Below, one piece after another: positions 54,709 through 62,484 of a stretch of DNA of 64,000 nucleotides (positions are counted from its first letter, which is position 1; each line of letters begins with the position of its first letter). The stretch is from Ectopseudomonas mendocina (lineage in GTDB: Bacteria > Pseudomonadota > Gammaproteobacteria > Pseudomonadales > Pseudomonadaceae): the NCBI RefSeq assembly GCF_016008875.1, contig NZ_JADTQG010000002.1:124001-188000 (forward strand), read 5' to 3'. A model generated the notes under the pieces. That model was not told where the DNA came from. It searched no databases and saw nothing but the letters and a program-made list of their open reading frames with translations. The position numbers were made by a program, and so were the translations under genes.

Positions 54709-54965
54709 CTACTACTCCCGGTGATGCGCATCAAGTGGCGCAAGAAACCGAACCAAAGTGCCATCACCGCCACAGACTGACAATCTGTCAATCCAGAGAT
54801 CAGCGCAGCGATAGGGAAATCGCTAGCTCAGTATCGCCAACCTGCAAAGGCGCTGGAGATGGAAAGGACACCGTCCAGTTGGCTGATTTTTCGCGGATGT
54901 GCAATGGTGAAAACCTACCCCTCATGCTGAAGTCCGTATTACGCAAGTGCTTGTAGGACCCTGTG
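54709..54965. promoter_or_regulatory. Divergent intergenic region between cas3 and hicA
   Basis: This region holds promoter-like elements and no gene. On the minus strand TTGACA (54791-54786) is part of the dyad TGACA-ATC-TGTCA (54778-54790) and could be a -35 box for cas3. The 13-bp motif TGATGGCACTTTG (54766-54754) lies 46-58 bp before the cas3 start and is identical to one upstream of cas8e. The sigma-54 spacing seen at cas8e is not preserved here. The rest of the region (54792-54965) shows nothing recognisable. Confidence 0.5.
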
Positions 54966-54990
54966 CATGGTATTAAAGTCCGATACCATG
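54966..54990 (+). promoter_or_regulatory. Candidate HicAB operator spanning the hicA start codon
   Basis: CATGGTAT-N9-ATACCATG is a perfect 8-bp dyad of total length 25 bp, and its right arm ends in the hicA ATG. HicB-type antitoxins carry a DNA-binding tail and repress their own operon at such dyads. A bound repressor would block both promoter and start codon. The dyad is seen; binding is inferred. Confidence 0.6.
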
Positions 54991-55242
54991 AACAGCAAAC
55001 AGAAAAGCACCTTGAAGGCTGTTTTCAGCAAGCCGGTCCCCACTTCGCTTGAGTGGGCTCGCATTGAGTCACTTTTCCTAGCGGCTGGCGCCAGAAGCAT
55101 CGAGGGTAACGGCTCCCGAGTGCGTTTTGAGCTCAACGGCGTGATTGCTACCTTTCACCGCCCACACCCCGACAAGGAAGCCAAGCCCTATCAGGTTCGT
55201 GATGCCCGAGTCTTTCTTGAGCAAGCAGGAGTCACTCCATGA
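54988..55242 (+). CDS. hicA: HicA-type mRNA-interferase toxin
   Basis: This encodes 84 residues from ATG at 54988. The family pattern is seen in TSLEWARIESLFLAAGARSI, GNGSRVRFELNGVIATFHRP and KPYQVRDARVFLEQAGVTP. This belongs to the longer HicA branch that has GSRV where the E. coli-type enzyme has the catalytic GSNH; the His residues of FHRPHP could do the job. HicA cleaves mRNA; HicB neutralises it. The toxin gene overlaps hicB by 4 bp. The pair lies on the plus strand, opposite the cas genes, between cas3 and array 2. Confidence 0.9.
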   Translation: MNSKQKSTLKAVFSKPVPTSLEWARIESLFLAAGARSIEGNGSRVRFELNGVIATFHRPHPDKEAKPYQVRDARVFLEQAGVTP

Positions 55243-55571
55243 ACGCAATGAATTACAAAGGTTATGCGGCCCGCATCGAATACAGCGATGAAGACGGCCT
55301 GTTGATTGGCCATATCGCCGGCATTCGCGACGTAGTGGGTTTCCACGGTGAGTCGGTGAAAGAGCTTCGTACGGCCTTTGAAGAAGCTGTCGACGACTAC
55401 CTCGAAACCTGCGCCAAACTGGGGCGCGCCCCACAAAAGCCCTACTCAGGAAAACTCAGTCTGCGTCTGGAGCCAGCTCTTCACGCATCAGTCGCGATGA
55501 AAGCAGAGCTGGCGCAAAAAAGTATCAATCAATGGGTGGCGGATGTGCTCGATCGCGAGGCACATGCCTGA
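55239..55571 (+). CDS. hicB: HicB-type antitoxin
   Basis: This encodes 110 residues starting MNAMNYKGYAARIEYSDEDG. The N-terminal partial RNase H-like fold (GLLIGHIAGIRDVVGFHGES, then VKELRTAFEEAVDDYLETCA) is followed by a ribbon-helix-helix tail (SGKLSLRLEPALHASVAMKA with SINQWVADVLDREA). It should bind HicA and repress the operon. The start overlaps the hicA stop as ATGA. Array 2 begins 100 bp downstream; that gap shows nothing else. Confidence 0.93.
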   Translation: MNAMNYKGYAARIEYSDEDGLLIGHIAGIRDVVGFHGESVKELRTAFEEAVDDYLETCAKLGRAPQKPYSGKLSLRLEPALHASVAMKAELAQKSINQWVADVLDREAHA

Positions 55572-55671
55572 CGCCAGCGCCAAAGCGCCGCTAGCACTGC
55601 AGACGGGTTAGGCGACAACCAGAACGGTTTTGCCAGACCCAAGCTCGAACGACAGTTCGCTTTCGCCGTTA

Positions 55672-56493
55672 CCGCTTATCCCCGCTGGCGCGGGGAACAC
55701 GCACGGAACACCGGGTCATCAGCCACGCAGTTCGGTACATCCCCGCTAGTGCGGGGAACACTGGATGCGCCGGCATTTGCCCTGCGCCAGGGCCGGTTCA
55801 TTCCCGCTGGCGCGGGGAACACCTCACCAGGCAAGACTGGCAGCGGAATACGCGCGGTTCATCCCCGCTGGCGCGGGGAACACCGCGTTGCCCTGTTTGC
55901 CGGCGCCCTGGGCGGCGGTTCATCCCCGCTGGCGCGGGGAAAACGTGGCGCGCCTCACCGAGGCCCTGGGGGACAGCGGTTCATCCCCGCTGGCGCGGGG
56001 AACACCCGTCGCTACTATCGCCCGCTCGCGCACGGGCCGGTTCATCCCCGCTGGCGCGGGGAACACGCATGTTCCGTGTGGGTCAAGCACAGCAAGTACG
56101 GTTCATCCCCGCTGACGCGGGGAACACCCCAGCGGCTGGCGCAACTGATCGACCAACGCCGGTTCATCCCCGCTGGCGCGGGGAACACGGCCATCAATGC
56201 GCGTCGTTTCTACTGCTGGTCGGTTCATCCCCGCTGGCGCGGGGAACACTCGTCCAGGATCTCGGTTTTCGGTACCGCCCCCGGTTCATCCCCGCTGGCG
56301 CGGGGAACACGTTGGGGAACACCACCGTGGCCGCCATCCTGCCGGTTCATCCCCGCTGGCGCGGGGAACACTTGCAACAGGCCGGTGGCGGCAACATGAA
56401 CGCCGGTTCATCCCCGCTGGCGCGGGGAACACGCTTCCGCCCGCTCTCGCGAGAGTGGGAGGGTCGGTTCATCCCCGCTGGCGCGGGGAACAC
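55672..56493 (-). CRISPR. CRISPR array 2, type I-E, 14 repeats and 13 spacers
   Basis: The 29-bp repeats start at 55672, 55733, 55794, 55855, 55916, 55977, 56038, 56099, 56160, 56221, 56282, 56343, 56404 and 56465, a strict 61-bp period with 32-nt spacers. The repeat is identical to that of array 1. Degeneracy grows toward 55672: the first repeat lacks the CGGTT start, the second has CGGTACATCC and a CTAGTG core, and single changes occur at 55794, 55916 and 56099. So the leader end is at 56493, and the array is transcribed on the minus strand. It stands upstream of cas3, separated by hicAB. None of the spacers obviously matches array 1. Confidence 0.99.
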
Positions 56494-56569
56494 TCTTAGC
56501 GTATCCAATTGTTCCAAAAGGGAAAAATCAGCCGCTAAAAACCCACCAACTTTTTCTTGTTAAAGATCG
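56494..56569 (-). promoter_or_regulatory. Leader of CRISPR array 2
   Basis: This 76-bp AT-rich sequence matches the array 1 leader at 66 of 76 positions with no gaps. Its far end, CTTGTTAAAGATCG, equals the cas2 stop-codon region beside array 1, although no cas2 copy exists here. The IHF-like core reads CAATTGGATA instead of CAATTGGTTA. The neighbouring gene (acyl-CoA dehydrogenase) ends 8 bp further on. Confidence 0.85.
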
Positions 56570-56577
56570 CAGCCACA

Positions 56578-58227
56578 TCAAAGCAGATGTGGCGTGCTGC
56601 GCGCCAGCAGCGCGTCGACGTCGACGCCGCGCGGCAGGGTGCCGTAGACCCGGCCGCGACCTTCTAGGCGGCTGGCGATAAAGGCATCGGAGACGGTGGC
56701 GTTGCCAGCCTCCAGCAGCAGCTTGGCCTGCAGTGCCACGGCCACGTCTTCGGTGAGCTGGCGGGCGCGGTATTGGATGTCGGCGGTATCGGCAAAATCG
56801 GCTTTCAACCGTTGGATATGCGCCTTGAGACGGGCATCACCATGGCCGTCGCCCAATTCAGTGAACAGTGCGTCGAGCACGCCCGGCTCCTTGGACAACG
56901 CGCGCAGCACGTCCAGGCATTGCACGTTGCCGGAGCCTTCCCAGATCGAGTTGACCGGCGCTTCGCGGTACAGACGCGGCATGATGGTTTCCTCGACGTA
57001 GCCGGCGCCGCCCATGCACTCGCTGGCCTCATAGATCATTTCCGGCGCGCGCTTGCAGATCCAGTACTTGCCCACGGCGGTGACCAGGCGGGCGAACTTG
57101 TCTTCCTGCTCGTCATGCTGATTGTCGAGCGCGCGCCCCATGCGCATGCACAGCGCCAACGCGGCTTCGCTCTCCAGGGCCAGGTCGGCCAGCACGTTCT
57201 GCATCAACGGCTGGTCGGCGAGGATCTTGCCGCCCACCTGGCGATGCGCGCAGTGGTGCGCGGCCTGGGTCAGCGCCTGGCGCATCAGGCTGCTGGAACC
57301 GACCATGCAGTCGAACCGGGTCATGGCCACCATCTCGATGATGGTGGGCACGCCGCGCCCTTCCTCGCCGAGCATCCAGGCAAAGGCGCCGCGGTACTCC
57401 ACCTCGCTGGAAGCATTGGCCCAGTTGCCCAGCTTGTTCTTCAGGCGCTGGATGTAGAACGCGTTGCGCGTGCCGTCCGGGCGGTGGCGCGGCAGCAGGA
57501 AGCACGACAGTCCCTTGTCGGTATAGGCCAGGGTGAGGAAGGCGTCGCACATAGGCGCGGAGCAGAACCATTTATGGCCCACCAGTTCGTAGCCCTGCCC
57601 AGGCCCGCCGAGACCGATGGGATAGGCACGGGTGGTGTTGGCGCGCACATCGGTGCCGCCCTGCTTCTCGGTCATGGCCATGCCGATGGTGACGCCGGCC
57701 TTCTGCTCCATCGGCAGGTTGCGCGGGTCGTATTCGGTGGCGAGTATCTTCGGCAACCACTGCTCGGCCACGTTGGGCTGCAGGCGAATGGCGGGCACCG
57801 CGGCGAAGGTCATGGTCAGCGGGCAACCGCTGGCGGACTCGGCCTGGCTGTGTAGATAGGAAAGCCCGGCGCGGGCGACATGGGCACCGGCGCGTGGGTC
57901 GGTCCAGGGCAGCGACGGCAGGCCCTGCTCGATGGCCGTGCGCATCAGCTCGTGATAGGCCGGGTGGAATTCCACCAGGTCGATGCGGTTGCCGTAGCGG
58001 TCATGGCTCTTGAATACCGGCTTGTTCTCGTTGGCGAGAAAGCCCGCCTGCATCAGCGCGCCGCCGGCCAGGGCACCATAGGCGCTCAAACGCTCATCGG
58101 CCCAGGCGCCATCGTAGCGGCGAACCCACTCCTGCAGCGGCAAGTCGAGCCGATAGAGGTTGGCGCCGTCCAGGCTCGGCACCTGGTTGAATACCTCATG
58201 GGTTTCGGCGTGCAGACTAGGTTTCAT
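56578..58227 (-). CDS. AidB-like acyl-CoA dehydrogenase
   Basis: This encodes 549 residues. AidB-type features are the N-terminal THEVFNQVPSLDGANLYRLD and the acyl-CoA dehydrogenase core with GVTIGMAMTEKQGGTDVRAN, LVGHKWFCSAPMCDAFLTLA and YEASECMGGAGYVEETIMPR followed by EGSGNVQCLDVLRAL. The flavin (FAD) would be bound as in other family members. E. coli AidB protects DNA from alkylation damage and has weak isovaleryl-CoA dehydrogenase activity. Here the upstream neighbour is a TetR regulator with a 4-bp overlap, not an Ada protein. The stop lies 8 bp from the array 2 leader. Confidence 0.9.
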   Translation of the reverse strand: MKPSLHAETHEVFNQVPSLDGANLYRLDLPLQEWVRRYDGAWADERLSAYGALAGGALMQAGFLANENKPVFKSHDRYGNRIDLVEFHPAYHELMRTAIEQGLPSLPWTDPRAGAHVARAGLSYLHSQAESASGCPLTMTFAAVPAIRLQPNVAEQWLPKILATEYDPRNLPMEQKAGVTIGMAMTEKQGGTDVRANTTRAYPIGLGGPGQGYELVGHKWFCSAPMCDAFLTLAYTDKGLSCFLLPRHRPDGTRNAFYIQRLKNKLGNWANASSEVEYRGAFAWMLGEEGRGVPTIIEMVAMTRFDCMVGSSSLMRQALTQAAHHCAHRQVGGKILADQPLMQNVLADLALESEAALALCMRMGRALDNQHDEQEDKFARLVTAVGKYWICKRAPEMIYEASECMGGAGYVEETIMPRLYREAPVNSIWEGSGNVQCLDVLRALSKEPGVLDALFTELGDGHGDARLKAHIQRLKADFADTADIQYRARQLTEDVAVALQAKLLLEAGNATVSDAFIASRLEGRGRVYGTLPRGVDVDALLARSTPHLL

Positions 58228-58865
58228 CGGCTTGACTCCTTGGCGCCCACGGCGCGCAGGCAGAAGGTGACGAGGCTGGCGCTGACCTGCGCCAGCTGCA
58301 GAGTGGGTCTACCCGCTTCACGCGCGGCGCGGGCAGGCGGAGACAGCGGCCCGACCAGGGCCTCGGCAATGGCACCGACCAGGCAGGCGGAGACCAGGCC
58401 GATCGGCTCGACACGAAACTCACCGGCGCCGACACCCTCCTCCAGCAGGTCGCTGAACAGTTCGGCGTAGGCTTCGCGGTAGAGCAGGCGCTGCTCGTCG
58501 ACTTCGGAATCGACCGGCTCGGCGATCAGCGCAAAGGCCAGGCGGCGGCTATGCCAGGCGCGGGCGGCGAACCGTTCCAGGCCGATGCGCAGACGCTCGC
58601 TGGCGCTGCCAGGCCCGCGTAAGGCGCTGGCCAGGGCATCCACCTCACGCTGGCTGGCAGCGGCGAACACTTCGGCGGCCAGCTCGCCCTTGCTGCGAAA
58701 GTGGCGGTAGAGGCTGCCGGTGGCGATACCGACATCCTCTGCCAGCGACTGCATGGTTAGGGCCGCGAAACCACCGGCGCTGACCCGCTCCAGCGCGCAG
58801 CCGAGAATGCGCTGGCGCTGCGCCTGGTCGCGGTCGATTCGCGCTTCGGTGATGCGATAGGCCAT
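58224..58865 (-). CDS. TetR-family regulator of the acyl-CoA dehydrogenase
   Basis: This encodes 213 residues from ATG at 58865 (MAYRITEARIDRDQAQRQRI). The HTH (LGCALERVSAGGFAALTMQS, then LAEDVGIATGSLYRHFRSKG) is followed by a helical ligand domain. The stop overlaps the next gene's start as ATGA, so both are one operon. The start codon lies within a 57-bp perfect inverted repeat that holds two TGAATC-N2-GATTCA dyads, the likely self-operator. The ligand is probably an acyl-CoA or fatty acid (inference from context). Confidence 0.9.
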   Translation of the reverse strand: MAYRITEARIDRDQAQRQRILGCALERVSAGGFAALTMQSLAEDVGIATGSLYRHFRSKGELAAEVFAAASQREVDALASALRGPGSASERLRIGLERFAARAWHSRRLAFALIAEPVDSEVDEQRLLYREAYAELFSDLLEEGVGAGEFRVEPIGLVSACLVGAIAEALVGPLSPPARAAREAGRPTLQLAQVSASLVTFCLRAVGAKESSR

Positions 58866-58917
58866 GGTCTGAATCCTGATTCACTTGCACGCAGTGAATC
58901 AGGATTCAGACCATGGC
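58861..58917. promoter_or_regulatory. 57-bp perfect inverted repeat over the tetR start codon
   Basis: The left arm (58861-58885) is the exact reverse complement of the right arm (58893-58917), with a 7-base centre. Each arm contains a nested dyad of the form TGAATC-N2-GATTCA. The arms begin and end GCCATGG and CCATGGC, so each contains an ATG; the one nearer the coding sequence is the start of the TetR gene. Read as RNA it would be a strong hairpin hiding the start codon. The following 190 bp up to the kinase gene show no gene. Confidence 0.9.
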
Positions 58918-59109
58918 TAAAGGGACGATCCGGCCAAATCTGCGGCCGAACGGACATCGGTAGACAAGGCTGCGCCAAAGCCCTCGATAGCGCGGAAGGA
59001 CTTGTCGCGGCCAGGCACAAGTACCTGGCGCAACGACCGCAGACATCGGCCGGTCACAAACCGGCATGGCCTCCATGGCGGCTTGCACCCGCCCTATGCA
59101 GACGCAGCG

Positions 59110-61503
59110 CTAGGAGACGGCGGGCGGCCTGCACAGCACCCAGTCGTGCAGCAGCACGCGCAGCTCGTCGAACTTGACCGGCTTGGCCAGGTAATCGCTC
59201 ATGCCCGCGGCGAGACAGCGCTCGCGGTCACCGCTGTGGCTGTGCGCGGTAATCGCCAGCACCGGCAGCTCGTCACAACCGGGAAGCGCACGAATCGCGC
59301 GGCAGGTGGCGAAGCCATCCATCACCGGCATTTGGCAATCCAGCAGCACGGCATCGACGCTTTCGCCGCGCAGCAGCTCCAGCGCCTCGGCGCCGTTGTC
59401 GGCGGTGCGCACGCGGTAGCCCAATTTGAGCAGCATGCCGCGCGTCACCAACTGGTTGATCGCGTTGTCCTCGACGATCAGCACCGTGCACTGCTGCGCC
59501 TGACGCAGCGCGATGCCACTCGGCAAGCGCTGGGGGCGCGCAACCGGCATCGCTTGCTGCTCCGGAAGCGTCAGCGGCACATTGAGGCGAAAGCGGCTGC
59601 CGACATCGGGCTGCGACTCGTGGCTGAGGCTACCGCCAAGCAGATCGACCAGCTGCCGGCAGATCGCCAGGCCGATGCCCAGGCCGCCGTACTTACGGGT
59701 CATGGAGCCGTCGAGCTGATGGAAGCGCTGATACAGGTCGCCCTCGCCCTGGACGAAGCCGATGCCACTATCGCTGACTACCACGCTCAGCGGCAGATGA
59801 CTGCCCTGGCTGCCGGCACGCCCGACCTGCAGCGCCACGCCCCCCTCGCTGGTGAATTTGATGGCGTTGTCCAGCAGATAGCCCAGGGCCTGAGCCAGCT
59901 TGGTGGCGTCGCCCTCCAGGGTGTCGGGCAGGTTGTCCTCAAGCTCCAGGGTGAAGCTCAGCCCCTTGTCCTCGGCACGCGGCGCGTATTGCGCACGCAG
60001 GCCGTCGAACAGGCCGCGCAGGCTGAACGCCTCACGCCGCGGATAGAGCTTGCCGGCCTGCAGCTCGGTCAGGGCGAGGATGTCGTTGACCATGCGCATC
60101 ATGTCGCGCGCCGATGTGGCGGCAGTTTTCTGGTACTGCTCCAGCTCGACATCCATCTTCACCGTCTGCATCAGCTCCAGCGAGCCGATCACGCCGTTCA
60201 TCGGCGTGCGCAGCTCATGGGTCACGGTCGCGAGGAACTCGTCCTTGAAGCGGTTGCTGTCGGCCAGTTCCTGGTTCAGCTCCTCGAGCTTGCGCCCGGC
60301 CTCCTGGAGGATGCGCGCGCGCTCTTCCTTCATCGCGTTGATGCGGTCGGCCAGCGCCAGCGACAGTAGGCTGACCTCCAGCGCCGAGCCGATCTGGCTG
60401 GCGTACATGGTGAGAAAGACGTTGGGCAGATAGCCCAGCACCATCAGCGTGTTGACGATGCCGCCGACGAGAAAGGCGGTCCAGGCGAAGATGAAGTAGC
60501 GCGCCACGCGCATGCCGCGCAGCCAGGCGAGGATACCGGCAGCGAAGATCGCCACGGTGAACAGCAATGCCAGGTAGGTGGCCAGACGCAACGCCGTTGC
60601 ATAACTGATGCACAGCGCCAGGATCATCACCCCGGCGCCGCAGGCCATGAGCAGCAGCAGCAGGCGATCGACCCAGGGGCTGTGCTCGGCGGTGTGCAGG
60701 AAGCTGCGCGCGAACTGGCAGCCGAACAGGGCCGCCGAGCCGATCAAAAAAGGCGTGGCGGCGTTGGCCCACCACGGGCTGTTGGGCCAGAAGAACTCGA
60801 TGCCGGCACCGTTGACCGATACCTGATAAAGGCCGAACGAGGCGATGTAGAGGATGTAGTAGAGGTAGCTGGTGTCGCGCACGCTGAGGAAGATGAACAG
60901 GTTGTACACCAGCATCACCAGCAGCACGCCGTAGATGATGCCGAGCACGTAGATGCGCCCGGGCTGCTCTTCCAGATAGGCGTTGGGCGCCCACAAGGTC
61001 AGCGGCGCCTGGATCGACCCCTGGCTTTCCAGGCGCAGGTAGATGCGCTTGACCTGCCCCGGCTCCAGGTTCAGTTCGAACAGGTAGTTGTTCTGGCGGA
61101 TCTGCCGGCTGTCGAACGGCAACGCATCGCCGGTGCGCTGCGCCAGGGCGAAGCGACCGTCCCTGGCGGGGAGATAGAGTTCGAGATGATCGAGCGGCGG
61201 GTAGGCCAACTCCAGCAGCCAGTTGCGGTCACCCTTCGCCTGCACGGGGCGATATTCGAAATCCAGGCGCAACCAGAACACCGAACGCGAATAACCGGCG
61301 TTGAGTACAGGCTTGTCATGCAGGCGGAAGCTGCCCTGCACGGCCGGCGAGGCGACGTCGTCGATGCTGGCGTCGCCGCGCACGTCCTCGAACACGTACA
61401 TGCTCTGCCCCAATGGCAGCATGCGCATCTGTTCGTCGAAGGTAACGGCACTCGCGAACGAGCAGAAAACGAGGCTCAAGAAGAGCAGGAGCAGCCGGTG
61501 CAT
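59110..61503 (-). CDS. Hybrid sensor histidine kinase with 7TM-DISM input
   Basis: This encodes 797 residues. A signal segment (LLLLFLSLVFCSFASA) is followed by a periplasmic 7TMR-DISMED2 domain (about 25-170) and seven membrane helices (about 183-385). The kinase core has the phospho-acceptor His429 in VTHELRTPMNGVIGSL, an ATP site with YLLDNAIKFTSEGG, SDSGIGF and YGGLGIGLAICRQLVDLLGG. The C-terminal receiver (about 673-797) has Asp722 in LLDCQMPVMDG. There is no adjacent response regulator, so output must come from a separate protein. 7TM-DISM kinases sense soluble ligands, often carbohydrates. The signal is not known here. Confidence 0.94.
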   Translation of the reverse strand: MHRLLLLFLSLVFCSFASAVTFDEQMRMLPLGQSMYVFEDVRGDASIDDVASPAVQGSFRLHDKPVLNAGYSRSVFWLRLDFEYRPVQAKGDRNWLLELAYPPLDHLELYLPARDGRFALAQRTGDALPFDSRQIRQNNYLFELNLEPGQVKRIYLRLESQGSIQAPLTLWAPNAYLEEQPGRIYVLGIIYGVLLVMLVYNLFIFLSVRDTSYLYYILYIASFGLYQVSVNGAGIEFFWPNSPWWANAATPFLIGSAALFGCQFARSFLHTAEHSPWVDRLLLLLMACGAGVMILALCISYATALRLATYLALLFTVAIFAAGILAWLRGMRVARYFIFAWTAFLVGGIVNTLMVLGYLPNVFLTMYASQIGSALEVSLLSLALADRINAMKEERARILQEAGRKLEELNQELADSNRFKDEFLATVTHELRTPMNGVIGSLELMQTVKMDVELEQYQKTAATSARDMMRMVNDILALTELQAGKLYPRREAFSLRGLFDGLRAQYAPRAEDKGLSFTLELEDNLPDTLEGDATKLAQALGYLLDNAIKFTSEGGVALQVGRAGSQGSHLPLSVVVSDSGIGFVQGEGDLYQRFHQLDGSMTRKYGGLGIGLAICRQLVDLLGGSLSHESQPDVGSRFRLNVPLTLPEQQAMPVARPQRLPSGIALRQAQQCTVLIVEDNAINQLVTRGMLLKLGYRVRTADNGAEALELLRGESVDAVLLDCQMPVMDGFATCRAIRALPGCDELPVLAITAHSHSGDRERCLAAGMSDYLAKPVKFDELRVLLHDWVLCRPPAVS

Positions 61504-61593
61504 ACGACCCCACGAGCCCTGTCGAACGACATCGGGACCCCATTACCCCATTGATGATGTCGTCACGCACGGCAGACTTGTATTCGAATCGCC

Positions 61594-62484
61594 CTACTCT
61601 AGGGGCTGGCGTGGCGCTTTGCCAGATTCAGGCGGCAGTTTGAGCATTGCCTGGCCAATGGCCTCGGCCAGGTACTGCAGGGAAAACACCCCGCCGTAGG
61701 TCCAGGTCGAGGGCATCCCGGCGAAGCGCCGCTCGCGCACGAAGGGCATCGCCTGCCACAACGGCGAGGCGAACAGCTGCGCCTCCTGGGCGAAGGGTTC
61801 GATATGCAGCACCACGCCCTGCTCGATGCGCCCCAGTGTGGTGATCGGCACCTGGGTGATGCCCCACGGGCTCGGTGCCAGCTGCATCGCCGGCTGCAGG
61901 CCGAGCAACGTCAGCGCGTGCTGCGGCATGGAGTTGGGGCCGTTGATGAAGGCCGCCGTCGGCGACGAGAAGCGGATCACCGTGACCGCCGGCAAGCGCT
62001 CGCCATAGTGAGCCTGCAAGCGCTTGCGCCACTGCGCCAGCTCGGCCTCCATGGCCTGCAGGCGCTGTTCGGCCAATGCCTCGCGCCCGAGCGCACGCGC
62101 CAGGTCGAGAAAGGCTTCGCGCTGCGCCTGCAGGTTGTCGTGCTGCTGGCTGAAGCCCTGATACACCTGGACCGGCGCGATGCGTTCGAGCAGTGGCCGG
62201 ATGTCTTCGAGCAAGGGCGGAATGACGATCAGCTGCGGCTGCAGTTCGGCCAGCAACTCGAGGTTGGGCTCCAGGCGCGAGCCGACCGACGGCACCTGGT
62301 CAGGCAGCGTCGGCCGCACCACCCAGGCGCGATAGTCACCGGCGTCGGCCACGGCCAGCGGCGTCACGTCGAGCATCAGCAGGTGCTCGGTGGCCTCCCA
62401 GCTCAGTGCAGCCACACGTGGCGCGTCGCCGGCCCAGGCCGGTGCCAGCCAGAGCAACAACGCGCCCAGCAGCCACTGCCTCAT
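61594..62484 (-). CDS. Iron-siderophore ABC transporter binding protein (FhuD-like)
   Basis: This encodes 296 residues from ATG at 62484. A signal peptide (MRQWLLGALLLWLAPAWAGD) is followed by the class III binding-protein pattern: RVAALSWEATEHLLMLDVTP, ADAGDYRAWVVRPTLPDQVP with VGSRLEPNLELLAELQPQLI, and MPFVRERRFAGMPSTWTYGG near the end. It captures ferric hydroxamates in the periplasm. The start overlaps the permease stop by 4 bp. It lies after the permease gene on the minus strand; no ATPase gene is visible in the window. Confidence 0.9.
   Translation of the reverse strand: MRQWLLGALLLWLAPAWAGDAPRVAALSWEATEHLLMLDVTPLAVADAGDYRAWVVRPTLPDQVPSVGSRLEPNLELLAELQPQLIVIPPLLEDIRPLLERIAPVQVYQGFSQQHDNLQAQREAFLDLARALGREALAEQRLQAMEAELAQWRKRLQAHYGERLPAVTVIRFSSPTAAFINGPNSMPQHALTLLGLQPAMQLAPSPWGITQVPITTLGRIEQGVVLHIEPFAQEAQLFASPLWQAMPFVRERRFAGMPSTWTYGGVFSLQYLAEAIGQAMLKLPPESGKAPRQPLE

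Noticed and set aside
54751..54766. Sigma-54 promoter upstream of cas3 at the shared motif
   Set aside because: The TGGCAC half is present but the -12 GC is replaced by CG at the required spacing, so only the cas8e copy fits.
55749..56563. Open frames across CRISPR array 2
   Set aside because: Same reason as for array 1; repeats without stop codons produce artificial frames.
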